From an uncultured Collinsella sp. (lineage in GTDB: Bacteria > Actinomycetota > Coriobacteriia > Coriobacteriales > Coriobacteriaceae), in contig CATVTM010000023.1 in the NCBI GenBank assembly GCA_958346935.1, forward strand, positions 1-26,456: 26,456 nt of DNA. The letters run 5' to 3'. Each line of letters starts with the position of its first letter. The stretch's first letter is position 1. Under the pieces are notes generated by a model. It was not told the origin of the DNA. It saw only the letters and a program-made list of their open reading frames with translations, and did no database searches. Positions 16,175 to 23,300 of this stretch are shown in pieces. A program made the position numbers and the translations under genes.

Positions 16175-16235
16175 GCGGATACCCTCACGAGGCCCAAAAT
16201 GATCCGTTTTCCTCCGTCCCCAGGGGATCAGTTGG
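16175..16235 (-). repeat. Direct-repeat unit, copy 2, possible xthA terminator
   Basis: Second copy of the unit at 15923-15994. On the minus strand, beginning 8 nt after the xthA stop, TGATCC (16225-16230) can pair with GGATCA (16201-16206 region) and is followed by TTTT, so the unit may act as the xthA terminator. Confidence 0.5.
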
Positions 16236-16237
16236 GG

Positions 16238-17056
16238 CTAGAGCTCCAGCGTGAGGGTGACGGGGCAGTGGTCGCTGCCGAAGATGTCGCCGCGGATGCC
16301 GGTGTCGCGCACGGCATCGGCGATGGCGTCGCTCACCAAGAAGTAATCGATGCGCCAGCCGGCGTTGTTCTTGCGTGCATTAAATCGGTAACTCCACCAG
16401 CTGTAGACGCCCTCGACGTCGGGGTTTGCCGCGCGCCAGGTATCGGTAAAGCCGGCGTTGAGCAGCTCGGTAAACTTGCCGCGCTCCTCGTCCGAAAAGC
16501 CCGCGTTGCCGCGGTTGGACTTGGGGTTCTTAAGGTCGATCTCCTCGTGCGCCACGTTAAAGTCGCCGCAGGTCACGACGGGTTTGCCGGTCTCGCGCTC
16601 GAGCGCGTTCAAAAAGCCGCGGTAAGCATCGTCCCAGGCCATGCGCACGTCGATGCGGGCGAGTTCATTTTGGGCGTTGGGCGTATAGACGTCGACAAAC
16701 CAAAACTTGTCGAACTCGAGCGCGCAGACGCGGCCCTCGGTTACGGCTTGGGCGACGAGTACGGCCGCCTCACCCTTGCCGGCGTAGGGTAGCAGCGCGT
16801 CGGCGTGCAGCACGCGCAGCGGTTCCTGGCGGCTAAAGACCGCAGTGCCTGAATAGCCTTTACGCTCGGCGTAGCTCCAGGTTTGGCGATAGCCGGGCAG
16901 GTCAATATCAACCTGGCCTTCTTGCAGCTTGGTCTCTTGCAGCGCCAGGATATCGACGTCGAGTTCTTGCGCGATCTGGATAAAGCTCGGGTCCTTTTTG
17001 AGCACGGCGCGCAGGCCGTTGACGTTCCACGAGGCGAAAGTGTAAGTCTGAGGCAT
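16238..17056 (-). CDS. xthA: Exodeoxyribonuclease III / AP endonuclease
   Basis: 272 residues, the usual size for the ExoIII (Xth) family. It cleaves DNA 5' of abasic sites in base excision repair and has 3'-5' exonuclease activity. Active-site residues are visible: N11 in WNVNG, E41 in LQETK, Y124 region in DVYTPNAQN, D165 and N167 in CGDFNVAH, then GWRIDYFLVS, and D262-H263 in GSDHCPV. The start at 17056 has AAAGGA 6 nt upstream. Divergent from the sirtuin gene with 135 nt between. Confidence 0.95.
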   Translation of the reverse strand: MPQTYTFASWNVNGLRAVLKKDPSFIQIAQELDVDILALQETKLQEGQVDIDLPGYRQTWSYAERKGYSGTAVFSRQEPLRVLHADALLPYAGKGEAAVLVAQAVTEGRVCALEFDKFWFVDVYTPNAQNELARIDVRMAWDDAYRGFLNALERETGKPVVTCGDFNVAHEEIDLKNPKSNRGNAGFSDEERGKFTELLNAGFTDTWRAANPDVEGVYSWWSYRFNARKNNAGWRIDYFLVSDAIADAVRDTGIRGDIFGSDHCPVTLTLEL

Positions 17057-17191
17057 GGTGTCCTTTCGACGGGGTTGGCAGGCTTAAGATTAGCGCAACA
17101 GGGGCGGGGTGGGCTCCGCGCATGCTGACTTAAAGGTCGCATGCTGGGACATCGCCCGACGCCGCCCGATCAACAAGGACGGAGGGCTCAT

Positions 17192-17944
17192 ATGACGCAG
17201 GCAATATCGGATCCCAAGCAGGCCTCCGCGGCGTTGGCGGAGCTGTTCGACACCCACGAGCGTGTGGTGTTCTTTGGCGGCGCCGGTGTTTCCACGGCGA
17301 GCGGCATCCCTGATTTCCGCAGCGTGGACGGCCTGTATCACCAGCAGTTTGCCTACCCGCCCGAGACTATGCTCTCGCATAGCTTTTATGAGGCGCATCC
17401 GGCCGAGTTCTTCGACTTTTACCGCACCAAGATGATCGCGCTTAACGCTAAGCCCAACCGCTGTCACACCAAGCTGGCCGAGCTGGAGCGCGCCGGCAAG
17501 CTTGATGCCGTGGTGACGCAAAACATCGACGGCTTGCATCAGATGGCGGGCTCGCAGCGCGTGTTCGAGCTGCACGGATCGGTCCATCGCAACATTTGCC
17601 AGTCGTGCGGCGCGGTCTATAGCGCCGAGTGGATTTGCTCGCGCGAGCACGAGGACGCCGCGGGCGTGCCCGTGTGCCCCGCGTGCGGTGGTCGCATCAA
17701 GCCCGATGTGGTGCTCTACGAAGAGCCGCTCGACGAGCATGTGTTGACCGGCGCCGTTGCCGCCATTGCCGCGGCCGATGCCCTCATTGTGGGCGGGACC
17801 TCGCTCGTGGTGTATCCGGCGGCGGGTCTTACGCGTTACTTTACCGGCGATACGCTGGCCATTTGCAATCTTGCTCCCACCGATCAGGATGCAAATGCCG
17901 ACCTGCTGATTTCTTGCGACATCGCGGCCGCGTTTGCGTTCTAG
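17192..17944 (+). CDS. cobB: Sir2-family NAD-dependent protein deacylase
   Basis: 250 residues from the ATG at 17192, chosen for the GGAGGG 5 nt upstream; the frame is open further up but those residues are not sirtuin-like. Family features: GGAGVSTASGIPDFRS (29-44), TQNIDGLHQ (109-117), catalytic H128 in ELHGSVHRN, and a zinc ribbon C136, C139, C162, C165. NAD-dependent removal of acyl groups from lysines, cytoplasmic. The Tyr-x-x-Arg pair of desuccinylating sirtuins is not evident (FYRTKM here), so deacetylase activity is more likely. Divergent from xthA and 94 nt upstream of folPK. Confidence 0.92.
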   Translation: MTQAISDPKQASAALAELFDTHERVVFFGGAGVSTASGIPDFRSVDGLYHQQFAYPPETMLSHSFYEAHPAEFFDFYRTKMIALNAKPNRCHTKLAELERAGKLDAVVTQNIDGLHQMAGSQRVFELHGSVHRNICQSCGAVYSAEWICSREHEDAAGVPVCPACGGRIKPDVVLYEEPLDEHVLTGAVAAIAAADALIVGGTSLVVYPAAGLTRYFTGDTLAICNLAPTDQDANADLLISCDIAAAFAF

Positions 17945-17964
17945 CCCGTGTGCGCGGATACAAT
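17935..17964 (+). promoter_or_regulatory. Candidate promoter of folPK
   Basis: TTGCGT (17935-17940), 18-nt spacer, TACAAT (17959-17964). It overlaps the end of the sirtuin gene and would start transcription about 65 nt before folPK. Confidence 0.4.
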
Positions 17965-18038
17965 AGAAAGACTGATTGCAAAGCGACCCCGCCGCCTGCG
18001 CCCGAGCGCGGCGGCGCGGGCATTTGAGGAGGATGTTC

Positions 18039-19766
18039 ATGGCGAACGATAGCAAGACATGGCGGTGCGGAAAGTACGAGCTCAGCTTTGACCGTCCGCG
18101 CATCATGGGCGTCCTCAACGTGACGCCCGATTCGTTTAGCGACGGCGGGGAGCACTTCGACCCGGATGCCGCCATCGAGTACGGCCTGGCGATGCTCGAC
18201 GCCGGCGCCGACATCATCGACGTGGGCGGCGAGTCCACGCGCCCTGGTTTTACCCCGGTCAACCCCGACGAGGAGGCTCGCCGCGTGCTGCCCGTGGTGC
18301 GCGCGCTGGCCAAAGAGGGCGCCATCGTCTCGATTGACACGCGCCACGTGGCGGTTGCTAAGGCGGCCGTGCGCTGCGGCGCCTCGATCGTCAACGACGT
18401 GACGGGATTCACCGACCCCAAGATGGTCGAGTTTGTTAAGACGAGCACTTGCGGCGTTATCGTGATGCACGCCGGCGAGGTCGCCGCTCCCGCTCGTACG
18501 CACGCGACGGTGCAGCTCGATACCTCGGCCGCGGCGTTTGTTGCCGAGAAGGCGCGCGAGGCGGCCGCCGAGGCTGCGCGCGAGGCCGAGAAGCCCACCC
18601 GCCGTCGTCGTGGCAAGCTGCTGGGCGAGCCCAAGGTTGAGGCCAAGCTTCCGGGCGGTGTGGTACAGCCCTCGCTGCCGTTTGGCGAACCGGAGCCCGC
18701 GCCGGAGCCCACGGACGAGCAGAAGCAGGAGGCACCGGCCGCCGAAGAGGCCGCCCCTGTTGCCGAGGCCGCCGCGAACCCTGAGTCCGCGCCGGAACCC
18801 AATGACCACCTGGCCGCCATGATGCGCCGCAGCGCTCGCCGCGAGGAGGCTTATGTGCCCACCTCGCAGCTCCGTCGCTTTACCCTGCCCGATTCGGCGC
18901 CCATCATGCGCCGCGTCATGGGCTTTCTGTCCGATCAGGCCCGCGCGCTCATCCACGCCGGCGTGTCGCGCGACCGCATCTGCATCGATCCGGGCCCGGG
19001 CTTTGGCAAGACGGCCAACGAGGATATCGTCATCCAGCGCGAGACCGCCAAGATGGCGTCGCTGGCCTATCCGCTCATGTGCGCCGTGTCGCGCAAGCGC
19101 TTTGTGGGCGCCGTCTCGGGCGTGACCGAGGCCGCCGAGCGCGATGCCGCCACGTTTGGCGTGTGCCTGGGCGCTATCCAGGCCGGTGCCAACATCGTGC
19201 GCGTGCACGACGTCGCGGGGTTTGCGCAGTTCCTGAACGGTTACTGGGCTGTTGCCAAGCCGCAGCCGCGTCGCGCGTTTGTGGCCGTGGGCTCCAACCT
19301 GGGGCATCGCTGCGACAACATCCGCGCCGCGCGCGACATGATCGCCGAGATCCCGCTCACCTGCGTGTCCAACTGTTCGCGCATCTACGAGAGCGAACCG
19401 GCCTACGAGACGCGCCAGGACGCGTTCGCCAACGCCGTCATCGAGATTAAGACCGAGCTGGCGCCGCTGGTGCTGCTCGACGAGCTTATGAAGATCGAGA
19501 CCGAGCTGGGGCGCGACCGCTCCAAGAAGGCCAAGGCAAACGGACCGCGCACCATCGACCTGGACCTGCTGTGGATGGATGGCGAGACCCACGGCGGCAA
19601 AAAGCTGCGCCTGCCGCATCCGCTGATCGGCGAACGCGACTTTGTGCTGGTACCGCTTGAGGACTTGATGCACGATCCGGCGCGGTTCTTCCGCTACAAC
19701 GGCGTCGAGGTAAAGGAACCCGAGGATCGCGTGGGCCATATCGTGGGCGAATTGGGGCGTATGTAG
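18039..19766 (+). CDS. folPK: Fused dihydropteroate synthase - HPPK with large low-complexity insert
   Basis: 575 residues from the ATG at 18039 (GAGGAGG 6 nt upstream). Residues 1-147 are the first half of dihydropteroate synthase: MGVLNVTPDSFSDGG (23-37), DVGGESTRPG (61-70), IVNDVTG (117-123), VMHAG (142-146). Residues of about 148-285 are an Ala/Glu/Pro/Arg-rich, probably disordered or coiled insert. The DHPS barrel resumes with DPGPGFGKT (317-325), the SRKRF lysine loop (351-355) and RVHDV (388-392). From about 413 follows 6-hydroxymethyl-7,8-dihydropterin pyrophosphokinase: AVGSNLGHRCDN, RIYESEPAYE, GPRTIDLDLLW with its Mg-binding Asp pair, and LPHPLIGERDFVL. Two consecutive folate enzymes on one chain, in reverse order of pathway. 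Abuts the next gene with no gap. Confidence 0.92.
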   Translation: MANDSKTWRCGKYELSFDRPRIMGVLNVTPDSFSDGGEHFDPDAAIEYGLAMLDAGADIIDVGGESTRPGFTPVNPDEEARRVLPVVRALAKEGAIVSIDTRHVAVAKAAVRCGASIVNDVTGFTDPKMVEFVKTSTCGVIVMHAGEVAAPARTHATVQLDTSAAAFVAEKAREAAAEAAREAEKPTRRRRGKLLGEPKVEAKLPGGVVQPSLPFGEPEPAPEPTDEQKQEAPAAEEAAPVAEAAANPESAPEPNDHLAAMMRRSARREEAYVPTSQLRRFTLPDSAPIMRRVMGFLSDQARALIHAGVSRDRICIDPGPGFGKTANEDIVIQRETAKMASLAYPLMCAVSRKRFVGAVSGVTEAAERDAATFGVCLGAIQAGANIVRVHDVAGFAQFLNGYWAVAKPQPRRAFVAVGSNLGHRCDNIRAARDMIAEIPLTCVSNCSRIYESEPAYETRQDAFANAVIEIKTELAPLVLLDELMKIETELGRDRSKKAKANGPRTIDLDLLWMDGETHGGKKLRLPHPLIGERDFVLVPLEDLMHDPARFFRYNGVEVKEPEDRVGHIVGELGRM

Positions 19767-20468
19767 ATGATTGAGATGAACGCTGTAGCCGCTGGCACTG
19801 AGCTCGACGCCGCGCGCGATGCGGGTCGCGAGGGCAAGTCCGCGGGTTGGTGCGCCTGGAGTGCCGGCGAGGCGTCGTTGACGTTTTCGCTGGTCGTTCG
19901 CCCCGACGTGAACATGCACGCCTTCCACGGCCTTCCGTTTGTGGCCGCGATGGGCATGATGGACGCGCTCGTGGGCACGGCTGCGGCACCGGGGCTGGGC
20001 CTTGCCGGCAAGGTGGGCATTCAGTGGCCGAGCGATATCGTGTGCGGCGCGCCCACGTTTGAAACGTCGTTTGCACGCGTCGCCGTCAACGGTGGCGCCG
20101 GTGCCGCAGGCATGTTCGGTGCCGTGACGGTGGATATTGAGCGCGCGGCGCTGGGCGAGCTTGGCGTGGATGTGGCTGACGAAGCGCTGGTCGAGGCATT
20201 GGCCACCGCCGTGTTGACCCGCGTGGACGCCTGGGCGGTTGTCGCCAACACGCCGCAGGGCGCCGCAGGGCCGCTGGCTCCCGTGCTGGGCGAGTACTTC
20301 GACATGGTACCGCTGCTGGGCCGCCAGGTTGCGGCGGTGTCGCCTAACGGCCTGCCGCTCGCGGTGGGCGCGTTCGCGGGCCTGGACATCTGGGGCCGCG
20401 CGACCATCAAGACCGACGCCGGCGAGCAGGAGTTTCCGCCCGAGGCCGTGCGCATTCGCGGACTGTAA
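19767..20468 (+). CDS. BirA-like (biotin/lipoyl ligase fold) protein, probably degenerate
   Basis: 233 residues. The layout matches the catalytic and C-terminal domains of biotin protein ligase, without an N-terminal HTH: SAGWCAWSAGEASLTFSLVVRP resembles the substrate-loop strand, QWPSDIVC resembles KWPND, and a final SH3-like segment is GRQVAAVSPNGLPLAVGAFAGLDIW. Key residues deviate: the GRGRxGR loop reads GREGKSAG, the Lys of KWPND is Gln, and the conserved Lys of the K-L/A-G-I/V-L motif is not visible. Biotinylation may therefore be lost or altered. The start ATG directly follows the folPK stop, so translation is coupled to folate genes. A strong terminator follows. Assignment is by fold-level similarity only. 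Confidence 0.6.
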   Translation: MIEMNAVAAGTELDAARDAGREGKSAGWCAWSAGEASLTFSLVVRPDVNMHAFHGLPFVAAMGMMDALVGTAAAPGLGLAGKVGIQWPSDIVCGAPTFETSFARVAVNGGAGAAGMFGAVTVDIERAALGELGVDVADEALVEALATAVLTRVDAWAVVANTPQGAAGPLAPVLGEYFDMVPLLGRQVAAVSPNGLPLAVGAFAGLDIWGRATIKTDAGEQEFPPEAVRIRGL

Positions 20469-20498
20469 CGCGAGGCGTTCGCGCCCAAAGATAACGAT

Positions 20499-20545
20499 GA
20501 CAAACGAAACCCTCCTCGGCTGTGCCGGGGAGGGTTTCGTTTGTC
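20499..20545 (+). terminator. Strong terminator after the folPK operon
   Basis: A perfect 17-bp stem, GACAAACGAAACCCTCC (20499-20515) with its complement at 20529-20545, has a nested CGGC-tgt-GCCG tip. The 3' arm is T-rich (TTTCGTTTGTC). It lies 30 nt after the BirA-like gene. Confidence 0.85.
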
Positions 20546-20567
20546 TGGTGAATGGGTTGCCAGCGCC

Positions 20568-20608
20568 CTATTCCTCAAAACTGAAAATCTTTCGATTTTG
20601 AGGAATAG
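20568..20608. repeat. 41-bp CTATTCCTCAAAA palindrome, copy 1
   Basis: CTATTCCTCAAAA (20568-20580) and TTTTGAGGAATAG (20596-20608) are perfect 13-bp inverted arms around a 15-nt interior that also pairs partly (GAAA/TTTC). It lies upstream of the AAA ATPase gene. Confidence 0.88.
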
Positions 20609-20653
20609 AATTAAGCCAGCTCGGCCTTTAACGAGGTATATTCGTTGCAGAGT

Positions 20654-20694
20654 CTATTCCTCAAAACTGAATAATTTTCGTTTTTGAGGAATAG
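20654..20694. repeat. 41-bp CTATTCCTCAAAA palindrome, copy 2
   Basis: Same 13-bp arms (20654-20666 and 20682-20694), interior CTGAATAATTTTCGT. It lies between a possible -10 box (TATATT, 20637-20642) and the ATPase ribosome binding site at 20710-20715, that is, in the likely mRNA leader. Confidence 0.88.
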
Positions 20695-20720
20695 CGATAG
20701 AAGACCGCAGGGAGGCACCG

Positions 20721-21917
20721 ATGAAACTCATCAATAGAACGTCATATATGGACACGTTGACGAGCCTTATTGGCGTACCGGACATCAAGGTCATAACGGG
20801 CATTCGCCGTAGCGGTAAGTCAAAATTGCTCGAGGCCCTCCGCGATTACGTGGAGGCAAATCTGTCCAATTCGAATGTCATCCATATCAATTACAACCTC
20901 GACGAGTTCGAGGGCCTGCTCGAATATCATGCCCTGCTCGCCTATGTGAAAGAGCATCGAGTGTCCGACAAGCAAAACTTCCTGCTTATCGACGAGGTTC
21001 AGATGTGCGACGGCTTTGAACGCGCGATCAACAGCCTCCATGCATCCGAGCAGTACGACATCTTCATCACCGGATCGAACGCCTTTTTGCTGTCGAGCGA
21101 TCTGTCGACGCTCTTTACGGGGCGCACGTTCGAGATCGAGGTTTTCCCATTCTCGTTTGAGGAGTATCGCTTCTATAGTGACGAGGGCGAGGTCGATCGC
21201 GACTTCGATGAGTACGCGAGAACCGGCGGTATGTCCGGCTCTTACCCTTATCCACTGCAGGAGCAGCGCTACCAATATCTCTCCAATGTCTTCAAAACGC
21301 TCATCGTGAGGGATATCGTGCAGCGGCATAACGTGAGAAACGAATCGGCACTGCTGCGCATTGCCGATTACATGATGGACAACGTCTCCAACATAACGTC
21401 GGCACGCAACATTACAGATGTTTTGAATGCGGATGGGCTAAAGATTACGAACAAGACGGTCGGCACGTACATGGGGTACCTGTGCGATGCGTTTGCCTTC
21501 TATAAAGTTCGTCGGTACGACATTCGCGGCAAAAAATACCTTAAGAGCGGCGAGAAGTATTACCTGGCAGACCACGCGTTCAAATACGCACTGCTTGGTA
21601 CACGTGATATGGATTGGGGACGCGTATACGAGAACATGGTGGCCATCGAGCTGCTGCGCCGCGGATACGAGGTATACGTCGGTGTGCTCTATAAAAAGGA
21701 AATAGACTTTGTAGCAATCAAGCGAAGCGAGAAGCTCTACATTCAGGTGAGCGACGACATCAGCTCGGATAAGCCGTTTGAACGCGAGATTTCGCCACTG
21801 CTGAGCATTGGCGATGCGTATCCCAAGATGATTCTTGCCCGCACGCATCACGAGCCCACGGATCGCGATGGGGTGCAGATCGTGGACCTGGCGAGGTGGT
21901 TGTGCGGCGAGGCTTAG
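20721..21917 (+). CDS. AAA ATPase with DUF4143 domain
   Basis: 398 residues. Walker A GIRRSGKS (27-34), Walker B FLLIDEVQ (87-94, D91-E92) and a sensor-like FITGSN (115-120) define an archaeal-type AAA ATPase. A winged-helix-like middle part leads to a C-terminal DUF4143 region with a PD-(D/E)xK-nuclease-like pattern (E310, E327-x-D329, Q342-V343; ENMVAIELLRRGYEVYVG then KEIDFVAIK). Start at ATG 20721 with GGGAGG 5 nt upstream. The gene is visibly AT-richer than its neighbours, suggesting acquisition, and has a 41-bp palindrome two copies upstream and one 10 nt downstream. The role of this family is unknown; antitoxin, mobile-element and defence roles have been proposed for relatives. Confidence 0.88.
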   Translation: MKLINRTSYMDTLTSLIGVPDIKVITGIRRSGKSKLLEALRDYVEANLSNSNVIHINYNLDEFEGLLEYHALLAYVKEHRVSDKQNFLLIDEVQMCDGFERAINSLHASEQYDIFITGSNAFLLSSDLSTLFTGRTFEIEVFPFSFEEYRFYSDEGEVDRDFDEYARTGGMSGSYPYPLQEQRYQYLSNVFKTLIVRDIVQRHNVRNESALLRIADYMMDNVSNITSARNITDVLNADGLKITNKTVGTYMGYLCDAFAFYKVRRYDIRGKKYLKSGEKYYLADHAFKYALLGTRDMDWGRVYENMVAIELLRRGYEVYVGVLYKKEIDFVAIKRSEKLYIQVSDDISSDKPFEREISPLLSIGDAYPKMILARTHHEPTDRDGVQIVDLARWLCGEA

Positions 21918-21926
21918 CAAAAAATC

Positions 21927-21967
21927 CTATTCCTCAAAACTGAAAAATTTTCGATTTTGAGGAATAG
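21927..21967. repeat. 41-bp CTATTCCTCAAAA palindrome, copy 3
   Basis: Same 13-bp arms (21927-21939 and 21955-21967), with the interior CTGAAAAATTTTCGA. Here the symmetry extends three bases further (ATC/GAT, 21924-21970). It starts 10 nt after the ATPase stop and lies between that gene and coaX, where it could also serve as a terminator. Confidence 0.88.
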
Positions 21968-22002
21968 GATTGGAGGCTGGTTGCTGCGACCTGGCGTTTA
22001 CT

Positions 22003-22776
22003 CTATCCCAGCTCCTGCATGCGGCGGTAGATTTCGCAGATACCCTTGATGGTGAGCTGTCCGTCGACCACGTCGAAGGCATCGGTCGAATCGGCGACGA
22101 TGCCGGCGAGACCGCCTGTGGCGATAACGGTGGCATCGTCGCGGCCCAGCTCGCGCTTCATGCGCGTGACCAGGCCCTCGGCCATGGCGGCGGCGCCCAT
22201 CACGGCGCCGACCTTGATGCACTCTTCGGTGTCGCGACCGATGGCGTGCTCGGGCGCCTCGAGCGGCACGCTGGCGAGCTTAGCGGCACGGGCGGCAAGC
22301 GCGTCCATGGAGATGCGGATGCCCGGCGCGATCGCCCCACCAATGTAATAACCGTCCTCATCGATGACGTCGATATTGGTCGCGGTGCCAAAGTCCACCA
22401 CGATTGCCGGCGCGCCGTAGAAAGTTTCGGCCGCAACGGCGTTGGCGACGCGGTCGGCACCTACGGCCTGGGGGCGCGCCGCGCGCAGCTTGGTCACGGT
22501 GGCCGTCTGCGGTCCGATGACGATGGCGTCCGCGGCAATGCGGTCGGCCACGGCGTGCCACTCGCGCGAGAGCTGTGGCACCACGCCGGCAAAGGCAATC
22601 GCGTCGACCGCGTCGAGCGAAAGGCCGTACATCTTAAAGAAACCCATCAGGCGCACATGGATCTCGTCGGCGGTATAGGAGCGGTCGGTGGGCATGCGCC
22701 ACGACTGCACCAGCTCGTCTCCGTCAAACAGGCCCATGGCCGTCTGCGTGTTTCCCATATCGATAGCGAGCAGCAT
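22003..22776 (-). CDS. coaX: Type III pantothenate kinase
   Basis: 257 residues from the ATG at 22776, chosen for the GGGAG at 6-nt spacing; an upstream in-frame ATG at 22797 lacks such a site. It phosphorylates pantothenate in the first committed step of CoA synthesis. ASKHA fold: phosphate-1 loop AIDMGNTQT (4-12), GVVPQL (64-69), GADR (106-109; catalytic Asp108), DFGTATNID (128-136), GGAIAPGI and a C-terminal ATGGLAGIV. Not inhibited by CoA and dependent on a monovalent cation in characterised members. Convergent with the AAA ATPase, from which the palindrome copy 3 separates it. Confidence 0.94.
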   Translation of the reverse strand: MLLAIDMGNTQTAMGLFDGDELVQSWRMPTDRSYTADEIHVRLMGFFKMYGLSLDAVDAIAFAGVVPQLSREWHAVADRIAADAIVIGPQTATVTKLRAARPQAVGADRVANAVAAETFYGAPAIVVDFGTATNIDVIDEDGYYIGGAIAPGIRISMDALAARAAKLASVPLEAPEHAIGRDTEECIKVGAVMGAAAMAEGLVTRMKRELGRDDATVIATGGLAGIVADSTDAFDVVDGQLTIKGICEIYRRMQELG

Positions 22777-22812
22777 GTCTACTCCCGGTGTTGGCATAAA
22801 AGGACGCGCACC

Positions 22813-22818
22813 ATTGTA
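22813..22818 (-). promoter_or_regulatory. Candidate -10 box of coaX
   Basis: The minus strand reads GTATACAATGG (TACAAT) about 37 nt upstream of the coaX start. No clear -35 hexamer is visible. Confidence 0.35.
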
Positions 22819-22913
22819 TACGTGCCGTCGGCGGCGCTCGGCTGCGATTCGTTCACGGCGATATGGGCTGAGGGGTTTTAAATATGAAGGAATTATGCTC
22901 TACGAGATTTTCC

Positions 22914-22942
22914 TTGCCGTTTACCGAACTCCCACGTAATAT
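22914..22942 (+). promoter_or_regulatory. Promoter of the initiator tRNA gene
   Basis: TTGCCG (22914-22919), a 17-nt spacer, then TAATAT (22937-22942). The implied start near 22949 gives a 25-nt 5' leader before the tRNA. Confidence 0.6.
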
Positions 22943-22973
22943 TCTTTCTTGCGCACATGAGGCGCCCAGACAT

Positions 22974-23050
22974 TGCGGGGTGGAGCAGTCTGGTAGCTCG
23001 CCGGGCTCATAACCCGGAGGTCGTAGGTTCAAATCCTGCCCCCGCGACCA
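22974..23050 (+). tRNA. Initiator tRNA-Met (CAT)
   Basis: 77 nt with encoded CCA. The cloverleaf closes: acceptor GCGGGG with CCCCGC, D-stem GAGC/GCTC, anticodon stem CCGGG/CCCGG with loop CTCATAA, and T-arm GTAGG TTCAAAT CCTGC. The three consecutive G-C pairs in the anticodon stem identify it as the initiator. The 1:72 position is T-G (22974 with 23046), a wobble rather than the C-A mismatch of E. coli. Confidence 0.95.
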
Positions 23051-23059
23051 AGAACTTGC

Positions 23060-23089
23060 AGCTCGTCGGCCTAGCCGGCGAGCTTTTTT
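23060..23089 (+). terminator. Rho-independent terminator of the tRNA gene
   Basis: AGCTCGTCGGC (23060-23070) pairs with GCCGGCGAGCT (23074-23084) with one mismatch and a 3-nt loop, then six Ts. Confidence 0.92.
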
Positions 23090-23139
23090 GTTATTCCGGG
23101 ACCGTGTTTTTCGGTCCAATTCTCAGCCTCTCAAACAAA

Positions 23140-23196
23140 ATCTCGATCTGTAACATCTAGACCCGATTTGGACGGCTAGGTGTTACAGATCGAGAT
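23140..23196. repeat. Array 2 palindromic unit 1 (57 bp)
   Basis: Perfect consensus arms at 23140-23155 and 23181-23196. The interior begins TCTAGACCC and ends GGCTAGG. Confidence 0.9.
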
Positions 23197-23220
23197 ATAC
23201 CGGTGGGTTGGATCCCGTTT

Positions 23221-23277
23221 GTCTCAATCTGTAACATCTGGGGCCCATTTTGCCGAGTAACCGTTACAGATCGAGAT
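23221..23277. repeat. Array 2 palindromic unit 2 (57 bp)
   Basis: Arms at 23221-23236 (GTCTCAATCTGTAACA) and 23262-23277. The right arm begins C instead of T, the only change within the ten-base core in all 16 arms. Confidence 0.9.
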
Positions 23278-23300
23278 CTTTCGGCAGGCTAGATTGGTTT

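Larger units (their letters stand above)
15702..16237. other. Gene-free repeat-dense intergenic region
   Basis: 536 nt without a credible gene. Contents in order: a 168-bp inverted-repeat element (15741-15908), a direct-repeat unit (15923-15994), a 160-bp inverted-repeat element with a terminator at its heart (16004-16163), and a second copy of the direct-repeat unit (16175-16235) ending at the xthA stop. Details are in the individual entries. Confidence 0.8.

Noticed and set aside
17090..19928. Long minus-strand open frames across the sirtuin and folPK genes
   Set aside because: Arg/Gly/His-rich translations without motifs, opposite to well-supported genes. They are by-products of high GC.
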